Assembly (NCBI GenBank): GCA_937925775.1
Contig: CALAMM010000131.1
Coordinates: 1-21,821 of the forward strand
From: an uncultured Fimbriimonadales bacterium
GTDB lineage: Bacteria; Armatimonadota; Fimbriimonadia; Fimbriimonadales; GBS-DC
DNA: 21,821 nt
Direction: 5' to 3'
The position numbers were made by a program, and so were the translations under genes. Below the pieces are notes generated by a model. The model saw only the letters and a program-made list of their open reading frames with translations, did no database searches and had not been told where the DNA came from. Shown piece by piece: positions 6,208 to 14,328 of this stretch (its first letter is position 1; each line of letters begins with the position of its first letter).

Positions 6208-7521
6208 ATGAGCCGCTTATCCCGCGAATTCGGCTTTGAAACACGCATGCTGCACGCTGGGCATATTCCTGACCCGTATACAGGCGCACGCGCCGTGCCC
6301 ATCTATCAGACCACCTCGTTCGTGTTCGACGACCCCGACCACGCCGCCCAGCTGTTTGAGCTCAAACAGTACGGCAACATCTACACGCGCATCATGAACC
6401 CCACGAACGCCGTGTTTGAGGAGCGCATGGCGTCGCTGGAAGGGGGTACGGGCGCAGTGGCGACCTCGAGCGGGATGGCAGCGCAGTTCCTCACCTTCTA
6501 CACCCTGCTGGAACCCGGCGACGAGGTGGTCAGCTCCGCGCACTTGTACGGCGGCACGACCACCCAGTTCACCCACACCTTCAAGAAACTCGGCGTGACG
6601 GTCAAGTTCGTCGAGCCACACGACTTTGAGGCGTGGGAGCGTGCAATCACGCCCAAGACCCGTGCGCTCTATGGCGAGACCATCGGCAACCCCAAGGGCA
6701 GCATCTTGGACATCGAGCGTCTGGCGCAGTTGGCAAACGCCTACCGCATCCCCCTGATTGTGGACAACACTTTCGCCACGCCCTATCTCTGTCGTCCAAT
6801 CGAGTGGGGCGCGACGATTGTCGTCCATTCCGCCACGAAGTTTATCGGGGGGCACGGCACTTCGATTGCCGGCGTCGTGGTCGAATCGGGCAAGTTCGAC
6901 TACAGCCACTTCCCCACGATTGCGGCGCCGTCAGGCGCGTATCACGGGCTGAAGTTCTACGAGACCTTTGGGCACTACGGCTTTCTGATGAAGCTGCGTG
7001 CGGAGACTCTACGGGATGTCGGCGCGTGCCTCTCGCCGTTCAACGCTTTTTTACTGCTTCAAGGGCTGGAGACGCTGTCCGTGCGAATGGAGCGTCATGT
7101 GGCGAACGCGCAGGCCGTCGCGCGGTTCCTGGCGGAGCATCCGCGCGTGGCATGGGTCGCCTACGCAGGCTTGCCCGACCATCCCGACCACGCGCTCGCC
7201 AAGAAGTATACGCCGCTTGGACCAGGTGCCGTCTTCTCGTTCGGGATTAAGCCCCCTTCGGGGATGGACGCCCGCGAAGCAGGCAAACGATTCATTCAGA
7301 ACCTACACCTGTTCTCGCACCTGGCGAATGTGGGCGATGTGCGCAGCTTAGTCATCCATCCCGCCTCCACCACCCACCAGCAACTCAGCGACGAAGAATT
7401 GCGCCTTGCTGGAATCGGCCCCGAGATGATTCGCCTCTCCATCGGGCTGGAAACAGTGGACGACCTACTGTGGGACTTGGATCAGGCACTGAGGGGTATC
7501 GATAGCGGCGAAGGCGGCTGA
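6208..7521 (+). CDS. metY: O-acetylhomoserine sulfhydrylase (MetY)
   Basis: A 437-residue PLP-dependent Cys/Met-metabolism enzyme of the O-acetylhomoserine aminocarboxypropyltransferase type, making homocysteine from O-acetylhomoserine and sulfide in direct sulfhydrylation. Seen: TRMLHAGHIPDPYTGARAVPIYQTTSF (12-38), the YTRIMNPTN loop with Tyr59 and Arg61 (phosphate binding), SSGMAA (88-92), the stacking Tyr114 in LYGGT, Asp186 in VDNTFATP, and the Schiff-base lysine Lys211 in HSATKFIGGHG. Long C-terminal half with HLFSHLANVGDVRSLVIHPASTTHQQLS is characteristic of MetY rather than of shorter cystathionine enzymes. No metX neighbour is visible. A related enzyme lies at 19232-20509. Confidence 0.92.
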   Translation: MSRLSREFGFETRMLHAGHIPDPYTGARAVPIYQTTSFVFDDPDHAAQLFELKQYGNIYTRIMNPTNAVFEERMASLEGGTGAVATSSGMAAQFLTFYTLLEPGDEVVSSAHLYGGTTTQFTHTFKKLGVTVKFVEPHDFEAWERAITPKTRALYGETIGNPKGSILDIERLAQLANAYRIPLIVDNTFATPYLCRPIEWGATIVVHSATKFIGGHGTSIAGVVVESGKFDYSHFPTIAAPSGAYHGLKFYETFGHYGFLMKLRAETLRDVGACLSPFNAFLLLQGLETLSVRMERHVANAQAVARFLAEHPRVAWVAYAGLPDHPDHALAKKYTPLGPGAVFSFGIKPPSGMDAREAGKRFIQNLHLFSHLANVGDVRSLVIHPASTTHQQLSDEELRLAGIGPEMIRLSIGLETVDDLLWDLDQALRGIDSGEGG

Positions 7522-7615
7522 GGAGGACCCTGGTAAGATATGTCGAGGTCGCGCGCACGCCGAGGCAGGTATAGGGGTTCCTCCTTGGGGATGTCGCTCG
7601 AAATTCGGGAGGGAA

Positions 7616-7692
7616 TGGTGACCCCAGGGGGATTCGAACCCCCGTCCTCCTGGCTGAAAACCAGGCGTCCTAGACCACTAGACCATGGGGCC
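7616..7692 (-). tRNA. tRNA-Glu (UUC)
   Basis: Full cloverleaf on the minus strand. Acceptor strand GGCCCCA pairs with TGGGGTC, followed by discriminator A and an encoded CCA. Anticodon stem CCTGG/CCAGG encloses loop TTTTCAG, anticodon TTC (7656-7658). T arm CGGGGGTTCGAATCCCCC. Long ORFs crossing this stretch on both strands are therefore not genes. Confidence 0.97.
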
Positions 7693-7702
7693 ACGCGAGA
7701 GA

Positions 7703-7732
7703 AGTATACCCAAAGCCGTGCCGAATTTGCAA
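7703..7732 (-). promoter_or_regulatory. Promoter of tRNA-Glu
   Basis: Minus-strand TTGCAA (-35, 7727-7732), an 18-base spacer ending in GGG, and TATACT (-10, 7703-7708), then 10 bases to the first tRNA base. One of the two promoters here with a recognisable -35. Confidence 0.6.
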
Positions 7733-7857
7733 GTCCCGCGACAGACATGCCGCCATCCTCTGCCCCAACGCTGGCATCTACATCCCAGCGTTTCTGGAGA
7801 CGATGACCGAAGCCGAAAGGAACGGCGTCGCGCTTTTTGAACCCGTAGTTCGCCTTT
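7733..7857. other. Spacer between tRNA-Glu and pepF
   Basis: No gene supported. It contains an inverted repeat AACGCTGG/CCAGCGTT (about 7769-7795) about 65 bases beyond the pepF stop. It has no T-tract on either strand, so terminator function is doubtful. Confidence 0.4.
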
Positions 7858-9651
7858 TTACTCGCCACGCGCCAGGCTCTCGAACTGATCGATATCCCTG
7901 CGGATGGCGTCGAAGGCGCTGCGCCAGAAGTGGGGCGTGCGCAGGTCGAAGCCGAACTCCGCCGCGAGCGTGGGGGCGTCTGCCATTCCTGTGCGCGAGA
8001 GCAGGTCGTCGTAGCGAGCGCGGAAGCCGTCGGGGTCGTCTAAGTAGCGTGCGTACAGCCCCAGCCCGAACAGCAAGCCGAACATGTAGGGGTAGTTGTA
8101 GAACGCGCTACCGTAGTAGTGGGGCTTCGCCGCCCACATGTAGGGGTGCAGGGCGCTCTCGTCCAGCCCGTCGCCGTAAGTTTGCCGCTGCGCATCGAGC
8201 ATAATCTCGCACAGCTCGCGCGCACTCAACTCGCGCTCATTACGCCGTTCGAACACGGTTTTCTCGAAGAGGAATCGGCTTGTGATGTCCACCACTACTT
8301 GGCATGCGCCTTGGAGGGAGGCTTCGAGGATGGCGATTTGCTCTTCGCGGTCGGCGTTGCGCAATGCGGCTTGGCGGATAATCGTCTCGCAGAAGATGCT
8401 GGCGGTCTCGGCGAGCGTCATCGGGGTTTGGCGCTGGAGGTAGGTGCGCTCGGCGAGGCAGAGGTTGTGATAGGCGTGTCCCAGCTCGTGCGCGAGGGTG
8501 CTCATGCCGCCGAAGGCGGGCTTGTAGTTGGTGAGGATGCGCGATTCGTCGCGGCGCAACCGCATGCAGAACGCGCCATCGCGCTTGCCGGGCTGGGGCG
8601 GGGCGTCAATCCAGTTTTCCTCGAACGCGCGTCGGGCGAACGCGCTCATCTTCTGCGAGTAGGTTGCGAACTGCTCGATAATGAACTGCGCCGCCTCCTC
8701 GTACTCCCATCGCTTGGGTTCCTTGCCGACGGGCGCGAAGAGGTCATACCACGCGCACCGCTCGACGCCGAGCAGGCGCGCCTTCGCGTGCAGGTAGCGG
8801 CGGAAGTCGGGGAACGCTTCGTGGGCAGCGTCGAGCATCGCCTCGAGCGTGGCGGCATCGATGGCGTTGCGGAACAGCGAGGCGTGCAACGGGCTATCCC
8901 AGCCGCGACGGCGCATGAGCAGGTTCGTCTCGCCCTTAATCGCGTTCAGCGCGCTGGCAATCGGCATCGCATGCTGCTCCCACGCCTTCAGCTCCGCCTC
9001 ATAGCCTGCACGGCGCACCTCGCGGTCGGCATCATAGGCGAGATTGCGCACCATGCTCATCGGGAGCGTCTGCAGTTCGCCTTTGAGTTGCACTTCCACC
9101 TGAATCTGCGAGGTGAGGTTGCCGTACAGTTTGCTCCAAGCGTTGCCACCCGTGAGCTGCATCTCGGCAGCGAGGGCTTCTTCAGCGGGCGACATCATGT
9201 GTTCGGCGGCGATGCGGGCACGGCGGAGCCAGTAGGCGTGCTGACGCGCCTGCTCCGAACGCTCGATAAGCGCTTCCACCTCCTGCGAGCCTGCCCACGC
9301 CGTGAGGCGCGTGCCGAGCTTGGAAAGGCGTACCGCTTGACGCTCCAACTCGCTTAGGCGCGCCTGGGCATACTCATCGCGCGAATCGACCGACACAAAC
9401 GCATACACATACGCGCTCAGCGTCCACGCCTGCTCGTTCAGCGCGTTGTAGGCAGGCAACACACGCTCCAGCACACTAACGGCGAGGTCGGGGGGCAGCG
9501 GGGCGTCAGCGCGGTCAATCTGTGCTTCCTCGAACAACCCCTCCAGCTCGTCCAACGAGCGCACGAAACTTCGAAAGTCACGCTCATACTCAGGCGAGTC
9601 GAGTCCAGGGTAGACGACGCTCATATCCCAACGGGGCAACTCGGTTTTCAT
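7858..9651 (-). CDS. pepF: M3-family oligoendopeptidase F
   Basis: A 597-residue cytoplasmic zinc metallopeptidase that cleaves short peptides; length is normal for oligoendopeptidase F. The N-terminus (PRWDMSVVYPGLDSPEYERDF) is the standard PepF opening. The zinc site is HELGH (His388, Glu389, His392) with the third ligand Glu416 in MTLAETASIFCE. Other family blocks are LTNYKPAFGGMSTLAHE, the C-terminal ALHPYMWAAKPHYYGSAFYNYPYMFG and FWRSAFDAIRRDIDQFE. No signal peptide. The start ATG is the first codon of a near-leaderless transcript (-10 box at 9662-9667) with no Shine-Dalgarno. Confidence 0.95.
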   Translation of the reverse strand: MKTELPRWDMSVVYPGLDSPEYERDFRSFVRSLDELEGLFEEAQIDRADAPLPPDLAVSVLERVLPAYNALNEQAWTLSAYVYAFVSVDSRDEYAQARLSELERQAVRLSKLGTRLTAWAGSQEVEALIERSEQARQHAYWLRRARIAAEHMMSPAEEALAAEMQLTGGNAWSKLYGNLTSQIQVEVQLKGELQTLPMSMVRNLAYDADREVRRAGYEAELKAWEQHAMPIASALNAIKGETNLLMRRRGWDSPLHASLFRNAIDAATLEAMLDAAHEAFPDFRRYLHAKARLLGVERCAWYDLFAPVGKEPKRWEYEEAAQFIIEQFATYSQKMSAFARRAFEENWIDAPPQPGKRDGAFCMRLRRDESRILTNYKPAFGGMSTLAHELGHAYHNLCLAERTYLQRQTPMTLAETASIFCETIIRQAALRNADREEQIAILEASLQGACQVVVDITSRFLFEKTVFERRNERELSARELCEIMLDAQRQTYGDGLDESALHPYMWAAKPHYYGSAFYNYPYMFGLLFGLGLYARYLDDPDGFRARYDDLLSRTGMADAPTLAAEFGFDLRTPHFWRSAFDAIRRDIDQFESLARGE

Positions 9652-9661
9652 AACGCTTAGG

Positions 9662-9667
9662 AGTGTA
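9662..9667 (-). promoter_or_regulatory. -10 box (GGGTACACT) of pepF, near-leaderless
   Basis: Minus-strand GGGTACACT followed by ten bases to the pepF ATG; no Shine-Dalgarno and no clear -35. A small hairpin CCCCAA-CTT-TTGGGG (9668-9682) abuts the box on its upstream side and could be an operator or the end of the histidine-kinase transcript. Confidence 0.55.
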
Positions 9668-9776
9668 CCCCAACTTTTGGGGCTACAGGCGCGCTGGGAA
9701 GCGGGGAGGGGAAGCGCTGCTTGTTAGCCTTGCTGAACGCGACGCATTCCTTGCCTAAAATCCTCCGAGAGTGCCT

Positions 9777-11369
9777 TCAGTTTTCTGAGGTGGCTGAGGG
9801 GGGGGTAAAACGCGGGAAGTAGACCGTGAAGCAGGTTCCTTTGCCGAGTTCGGACTGCACCTGAATAAAGCCGCCCAGTTGCTTCACTGCGCCCTGCACC
9901 GCTGCTAAGCCCAGCCCCGTACCTTGCCCTTGCGGTTTCGTGGAGAAGAAGGGTTCGAAGATGTGCGGGAGCACTTCAGGCGCGATTCCGACGCCCGTGT
10001 CGGCGACGGCGAGGGTAACATAGCGTCCTGCGGGGATCTCGTTGCAGGCGCGGCGGAGCGTTCGGTTCTGCAAGCGCAGCGTAATCACGCCGCCTTCGGG
10101 CATCGCGTCGCGTGCGTTGACCGCCAAGTTCAGCACAATCTGCAGCAGGAGATTGGGATCGCCCTGAATCAAACCCAGCTGGGGGTCTACTTGCGTTTCG
10201 AGACGGATGTTGTGTGGCAGCGTGCGACGCAGGATTTCGAGGGTGTTCTGTAGCCACTCCTTGAGGTCAATCGGGCTGAGTTGTACCACCTGTCGGCGGG
10301 CGTAGGCAAGCAGTTGGCGGTTGAGATTCGCCGCACGCTCCGCCGCGGCGATAATCCCGTCGAGATAGCGCAAGGTGGTCTCATCCTGCACGCGCCCGCG
10401 CGCCAGCTCCGCGAACCCCACGACAGCCGTCAGCACATTATTGAAATCGTGCGCAATCCCGCCCGCCAACCGACCGAGGCTCTCCAACCGATGTGCCTGA
10501 TTCAACTGCTGCTGCAAGCGATGCATCTCGGTAACATCAGTTTGGACGCCCCACGCGCGTACCAGCATACCGTCCTCGACAATCCCAAAGAAGCTGTTCA
10601 GGATGTACCGCTCGCTCCTGTCCACCGCACGCTCCTTAGACAAATAGCCTTCCACACGATAACCGTTCTCAACAAATGCACGCAACATCTCGATATTTTG
10701 CGGCTCCGTGGGGATTAGGAGCTCTGACAAACGAATCCCCAACAGCTGCTCAAGCTCTTCCACTCCGTACATCCGCGCAAAAGCAAGGTTGCACTCCGCG
10801 AGATAGCCGTGTTCAAACATCCTCTGAATCTGCTCTTCCACAGGGAGATGAATCGGGATGGGCTGTTCGGCCTCGAAACGCCAGATACCTTCGTTCGCAT
10901 ACTGGACGAAAGTCCGATATCGCTCTTCGCTCTCCTTCAGCTGGTTTTGCAAGAGAAGTTTATCTGTGATGTCGAACACCAACAGGTGAACGATGTGATG
11001 CCCACGCAAGTTGACCAAGACGAAGTGGGTTTCAACGGTGCGTGTACCCGCAGCTGTGTGGTGCTGGCATACCTCGACGCCGTAGTGCATCGCCTCTATG
11101 GTTGATTTGAAGTGGGTGAAGTCGGTTTCTGCGCAAACACGAACAGGTTCCCCGACCTCAAGAAGTGCTTCGCCGTAAAATCGGTACGCTGCTGCGTTAG
11201 CTGCCAGCAGTGTTCCCGTCTGGAAATCGATGAGCATCTGCGGAATGCTGCTTTCGTGGAACAGCACTCCCCCCCACTCTTGCACTTCGAGGGCGTGTTC
11301 CAGCTCCGCAACACGCCTGCGCAACTTTTCTATCTCCGCCTGTAGATTCTGATAAAGCCTCTTTGCCAT
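9777..11369 (-). CDS. Soluble PAS-domain sensor histidine kinase
   Basis: A 530-residue two-component kinase without membrane segments, so it senses a cytoplasmic cue. Order: N-terminal coiled coil (5-30), a PAS-like domain (about 35-140, ending VFDITDK), a second PAS/PAC domain (about 150-285, ending GVQTDVTEMHRLQQQL), HisKA with H-box GGIAHDFNN (phospho-acceptor His307), then HATPase: N box NLAVNARDAMP (414-424), G1 ADTGVGI (456-462), F box FEPFFSTK, G2 GTGLGLA. The HDFNN form is typical of PAS-linked, often orphan kinases. AGGAGG lies 5 bases before the ATG. No response regulator is adjacent, so its partner is elsewhere. The ligand is unknown. A tandem repeat lies upstream. Confidence 0.93.
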   Translation of the reverse strand: MAKRLYQNLQAEIEKLRRRVAELEHALEVQEWGGVLFHESSIPQMLIDFQTGTLLAANAAAYRFYGEALLEVGEPVRVCAETDFTHFKSTIEAMHYGVEVCQHHTAAGTRTVETHFVLVNLRGHHIVHLLVFDITDKLLLQNQLKESEERYRTFVQYANEGIWRFEAEQPIPIHLPVEEQIQRMFEHGYLAECNLAFARMYGVEELEQLLGIRLSELLIPTEPQNIEMLRAFVENGYRVEGYLSKERAVDRSERYILNSFFGIVEDGMLVRAWGVQTDVTEMHRLQQQLNQAHRLESLGRLAGGIAHDFNNVLTAVVGFAELARGRVQDETTLRYLDGIIAAAERAANLNRQLLAYARRQVVQLSPIDLKEWLQNTLEILRRTLPHNIRLETQVDPQLGLIQGDPNLLLQIVLNLAVNARDAMPEGGVITLRLQNRTLRRACNEIPAGRYVTLAVADTGVGIAPEVLPHIFEPFFSTKPQGQGTGLGLAAVQGAVKQLGGFIQVQSELGKGTCFTVYFPRFTPPSATSEN

Positions 11370-11439
11370 GTCGCCCTCCTACACTATCTGCTTGGGCGAT
11401 TGTCCGCGCGTTGCGGATCGTCGTCGGTTAATTATGAAT

Positions 11440-11492
11440 TATGGCATTTCTGGGATATTTCCTTTTATGGCATTTCTGGGATATTTTCTTTT
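11440..11492. repeat. Tandem direct repeat, two 26-base units, AT-rich
   Basis: Unit core ATGGCATTTCTGGGATATTT occurs at 11441-11460 and 11467-11486, each followed by a C/T-CTTTT run (period 26). It lies in the 152-base spacer between the aldehyde dehydrogenase stop and the histidine-kinase start, 70-120 bases upstream of the kinase ATG, and is far more AT-rich than its surroundings. It could be an operator array or the kinase promoter region; I see no other gene in the spacer. Confidence 0.8.
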
Positions 11493-11521
11493 GGTAAGTC
11501 GCGAGTGCGTGCATTCTCCCC

Positions 11522-13117
11522 TCAGCGGAGGTATCTCAGCATGCCTCCCCCCATCTTCAAGGGGGAAAAATGGCGTGTGAGGTAGCGCATTTCGGGCAGT
11601 AGGCGGCGCACGGTTTTGCCCGCCAGCTTCAGGCTGGGTGCGGCAAGGAACTCCATGAGCCAGTCGGTAATCCGATGCACGCGCTCGCTGTAGGGATACC
11701 ACCACAGTTCGGGTTTGCCTGTGTAAACCTCACTAACATACTGGGGTTGCACGAGTTCATACAGCCCGAATTCGCCGTGTGTGCGTCCGACGCCTGAGTC
11801 TTTGACGCCGCCCCACACGCCATAGCTGTCGCCGTACGCCACGAGATGTGAGTTCACGCTCACGGAGCCGCATTCCAACAGGGGTGCGAGTTGTTGGGCT
11901 TTGCGCGGGTTGCGCGTCCAGATCGACGCAGTTAGCCCGAACGCGCTGGCATTTGCCTTGCGCACGGCTTGTTCGGCGTTTTCGACAGGCTGAACCATCA
12001 CCAGCGGTCCGAAGGTTTCTTCCTGCATCGCGAGCATTTCGTCGGTTGCGTCCGCGATGAGGGTCGGCTCGTGGTACAGTTCTCCCAGTTCGTGGCGCAC
12101 GCGCCCGCCGAACAGCACACGCCCGCCCTTCGCGCAGGCGTCCGCGATGTGCGTTTGCACCCGCTCCAGCTGGAAGCGGGCAACCACAGGTCCCATTTCA
12201 GTCTGTGGGTTGAGCGGATGTCCGACTCGGATGTGGGCGAGCTCCTCGCGCAGGGCGTCGAGGAACGGTTCGTAGAGGGGACGCTCCACATACACGCGCT
12301 CGACAGAGGCGCAGGTCTGCCCTGCGTTCACCATCGCCGCCCACGCGATGCCTTGCGCCGTGTGTCGGAGGTCGGCGTCTGCCAGCACGATGGCAGGGTC
12401 TTTACCGCCGAGTTCCAGGATGGTTTTTTTGTTGGTTCGGGCTGCCTGTTCGGCGACGCGCCGTCCGATAGGCACGCTACCGGTGAAGATGACGCCGCGC
12501 ACCAGCGGATGCGCCAGCATCGCCTCGCCCTGCGGTGCGCCGCCCTGCACAACCTGCACCAACCCCTCAGGGAAGCCTGCCCGCTCGAAAAGTTCCACCA
12601 CTTTCGCCCCCGTAAGCGGGGTCAGCGGCGAGGGCTTGAGCAACGCCGCGTTGCCCGCAAAGGTCAACGCCATCAACTGAATCATCGGAATGGTGAACGG
12701 GTAGTTCCACGGAGCGATGACCGCCCATACGCCGTAAGGATGAAAGTAGTAGGTGCAGCGTCGGTCGCTGAAAAAGGGGTTTCGCGAGCGCACGCGGCGC
12801 GGCTGTAGCAAGCGCACGCCCTCGTACATCAAGAACACGCTGGCATCGAGCGGGGGAAACAGTTCCACAATCCTCGCTTCGATGCACGGTTTGCCCTGCT
12901 CACGCGCCACCAGCTCGGCGATGGCATCGCGCTCCTGAAGCATTAGCCGTTTCAGGCGACGCAACGGCTCCACACGCTTGGGCAGAGGCACTTCGCGCCA
13001 CGCTAAGTACGCCCGATGCGCCCGCTCCACCATCGAGCCAATCTGCTCCGAGGGAGTAACGGCAACCTCACCCACCAGACTGCCGTCAGCGGGACTTTTG
13101 ACGACAATGCGCTCCAT
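11522..13117 (-). CDS. NAD(P)-dependent aldehyde dehydrogenase with C-terminal extension
   Basis: A 531-residue ALDH-superfamily enzyme oxidising an aldehyde to its acid; substrate not predictable. Active-site residues are all present: Asn138 in APWNYP, Lys161 in LLKPSP (cofactor), FTGSVPIGRRV (Rossmann), catalytic general base Glu235 in LELGGKD, nucleophile Cys269 in NAGQTCAS, and EETFGP. The core ends near residue 470; a further ~60 residues (YPYSERVHRITDWLMEFLAA...) form a C-terminal tail seen in fatty-aldehyde or membrane-associated forms. ATG at 13117 has no Shine-Dalgarno and no clear -10 of the GGGTAYAMT type. It lies 83 bases downstream of tsaB. Confidence 0.92.
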   Translation of the reverse strand: MERIVVKSPADGSLVGEVAVTPSEQIGSMVERAHRAYLAWREVPLPKRVEPLRRLKRLMLQERDAIAELVAREQGKPCIEARIVELFPPLDASVFLMYEGVRLLQPRRVRSRNPFFSDRRCTYYFHPYGVWAVIAPWNYPFTIPMIQLMALTFAGNAALLKPSPLTPLTGAKVVELFERAGFPEGLVQVVQGGAPQGEAMLAHPLVRGVIFTGSVPIGRRVAEQAARTNKKTILELGGKDPAIVLADADLRHTAQGIAWAAMVNAGQTCASVERVYVERPLYEPFLDALREELAHIRVGHPLNPQTEMGPVVARFQLERVQTHIADACAKGGRVLFGGRVRHELGELYHEPTLIADATDEMLAMQEETFGPLVMVQPVENAEQAVRKANASAFGLTASIWTRNPRKAQQLAPLLECGSVSVNSHLVAYGDSYGVWGGVKDSGVGRTHGEFGLYELVQPQYVSEVYTGKPELWWYPYSERVHRITDWLMEFLAAPSLKLAGKTVRRLLPEMRYLTRHFSPLKMGGGMLRYLR

Positions 13118-13200
13118 AGTTTTGAGATTTGAACGCTGGTTCCCGAATTCCTGCTTGTTGTCGGTGTGTAGATGTTAGTCTGACTTTTCTTTCGTCGTGG

Positions 13201-13905
13201 CTATGCGTGGGGCTTTGGCTGGCTCTTGTGGATGGAGGGCGGCTGAATGTAAAGCGGTACGAGGCTGAAGGGGTGAACCGTTTCGCCGGCACTCAGTCGC
13301 TGCCAGCCCACTTGGGCAACGCCTTCCGCTGGAGGCGAATCGAGGTGCTTCCACCTCAGCGTCGGCAGGATGGCTCGAATCCATTCCCGCGCACGCTCGG
13401 AGCCGACCGCCTGTAAGCAGTCCCCATGCGGTGTATGTTGCGCCAGCCACTCGGCAAGCGCACTCTGCACGACGAACGCAGGCTCGCATAACGGCGCGGG
13501 CAAATCGTCTATGCGGGGCGCCAACCACTGCAGATAGAGCGCGTCGCGTCGGGCGGGCAGGGCGACCAAGGTGGGCACCGCAGCAGGCATGCCTGCCGCA
13601 CACGCTTCAAACGCGCTCACCGCAACCAACGGCTTGTCCAACGCATGCGCCCAACTTTTCGCCATCGTCACGCCTATTTTGAGCGCGGTGAACGCCCCCG
13701 GACCCACATCGACCGCGAACGCATCGACCTGTCCCAGCGTCAAACCGCACCGCTGCAGGAGCCACGCTATCCCGTGCAGGAGGTTGCCCGAAAGGTTCAT
13801 TCCGTGCGCGAGTCGAACGCTTGCTACGAGCGCGCCGTCCCGAAGAAGCGCGACGCCACTAACTTCACCTGTTGCCTCAAGGGCGAGGAGAACTCGTCCG
13901 CTCAT
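13201..13905 (-). CDS. tsaB: tRNA threonylcarbamoyladenosine biosynthesis protein TsaB
   Basis: A 234-residue ASKHA-fold protein, partner of TsaD in making t6A37 in ANN-decoding tRNAs. The N-terminus MSGRVLLALEATGEVSGVALL matches the family's 'iLaldTs' opening, and VDVGPGAFTALKIGV (65-79) is the signature 'GPGSFTGLRIG' block with Ser-to-Ala and Gly-to-Ala changes. HGMNLSGNLLHGIAWLL follows the usual pattern for the helix before it. TsaB normally lacks full catalytic residues. The ATG at 13905 is preferred; an in-frame TTG lies at 13929. It overlaps a candidate small upstream ORF by ATGA, which could drive coupling since no Shine-Dalgarno is visible. tsaD and tsaE are not in view. Confidence 0.88.
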   Translation of the reverse strand: MSGRVLLALEATGEVSGVALLRDGALVASVRLAHGMNLSGNLLHGIAWLLQRCGLTLGQVDAFAVDVGPGAFTALKIGVTMAKSWAHALDKPLVAVSAFEACAAGMPAAVPTLVALPARRDALYLQWLAPRIDDLPAPLCEPAFVVQSALAEWLAQHTPHGDCLQAVGSERAREWIRAILPTLRWKHLDSPPAEGVAQVGWQRLSAGETVHPFSLVPLYIQPPSIHKSQPKPHA

Positions 13906-14081
13906 CGTTGCGCTCGTGAGGGCGGGCAAGGTGGTCTCATTTTCGGCTTAATCTCGTGATAGACCGCTTCGCCCAGTTCTCGGTGTCGGGGTTCTAACGC
14001 CGCATCGCCTGCGTGCAACACAGAAGCGAGGTTCCGTCTAAAGAACGGGATTCCTGCCAAAAACCCACCGCTTCCTCCCAA
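13902..14081 (-). CDS. Candidate small protein upstream of tsaB
   Basis: A 59-residue frame starting at TTG 14081 with AGGAGG 8 bases upstream and ending in an ATGA overlap with the tsaB ATG. The translation looks protein-like (GFLAGIPFFRRNLASVLHAG, then DAALEPRHRELGEAVYHEIK and a basic PCPPSRAQR tail), with a hydrophobic/aromatic first half and an amphipathic helix second. No family recognised. The TTG start, the Shine-Dalgarno and the overlap are seen in sequence; that it is expressed is inference. It could instead be the 3' relic of a longer gene, since a stop lies just upstream of the ribosome site. Confidence 0.4.
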   Translation of the reverse strand: MGGSGGFLAGIPFFRRNLASVLHAGDAALEPRHRELGEAVYHEIKPKMRPPCPPSRAQR

Positions 14082-14145
14082 ATCGAGTGCCTCCTATCGA
14101 GAATCGCTTCATTAGAGCCGACAATTTCCTTCACGAGGCGAGGCG

Positions 14146-14325
14146 ATGCCTGAGTCGGTGCGTCCGCCAGAGCGTGTGGCGACGGTTCCGCAGGTCAAGG
14201 AGCGTTCCCCTCGCGAGGAGCGCGCGCAGGGCACGCGCAGGGAACAGCCTCCGCGCAAGCCGTCTCCCGCTGCGCGTGAACCTATGCCCGATGAAGAAGC
14301 CCACGCGCTGGATGTGGAGGTGTGA
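14146..14325 (+). CDS. Small basic, Pro/Arg-rich protein (59 aa), first gene of operon
   Basis: A 59-residue ORF, rich in Arg, Pro and Glu (REERAQGTRREQPPRKP) with an acidic end (PDEEAHALDVEV), probably disordered. GAGGCGAGG precedes the ATG. Its last codons form the GGAGGTG ribosome site of the next gene, whose ATG is 3 bases beyond its stop, which argues it is a real, coupled gene. Function unknown; nothing in the sequence suggests an enzyme or membrane protein. Confidence 0.55.
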   Translation: MPESVRPPERVATVPQVKERSPREERAQGTRREQPPRKPSPAAREPMPDEEAHALDVEV

Positions 14326-14328
14326 ACG

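Noticed and set aside
7540..7806. Plus-strand ORF (88 aa) across the tRNA-Glu
   Set aside because: It is antisense to an intact tRNA; the apparent coding pattern comes from the tRNA sequence.
7482..7868. Minus-strand ORF (128 aa) starting at a GTG in the end of pepF
   Set aside because: It runs straight through the tRNA-Glu gene and into metY antisense, and its translation has no family resemblance.
8119..9357. Long plus-strand ORF (412 aa) opposite pepF
   Set aside because: Mirror frame of a GC-rich gene; the pepF translation carries HELGH and all family blocks.
11425..11580. Small plus-strand membrane protein (MNYGISGIFPFMAFLGYFLL)
   Set aside because: The hydrophobic run is just the tandem AT-rich repeat being translated, with no ribosome site.
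11969..12808. Plus-strand ORF (279 aa) opposite the aldehyde dehydrogenase
   Set aside because: Antisense shadow; the opposite strand has every ALDH active-site motif.
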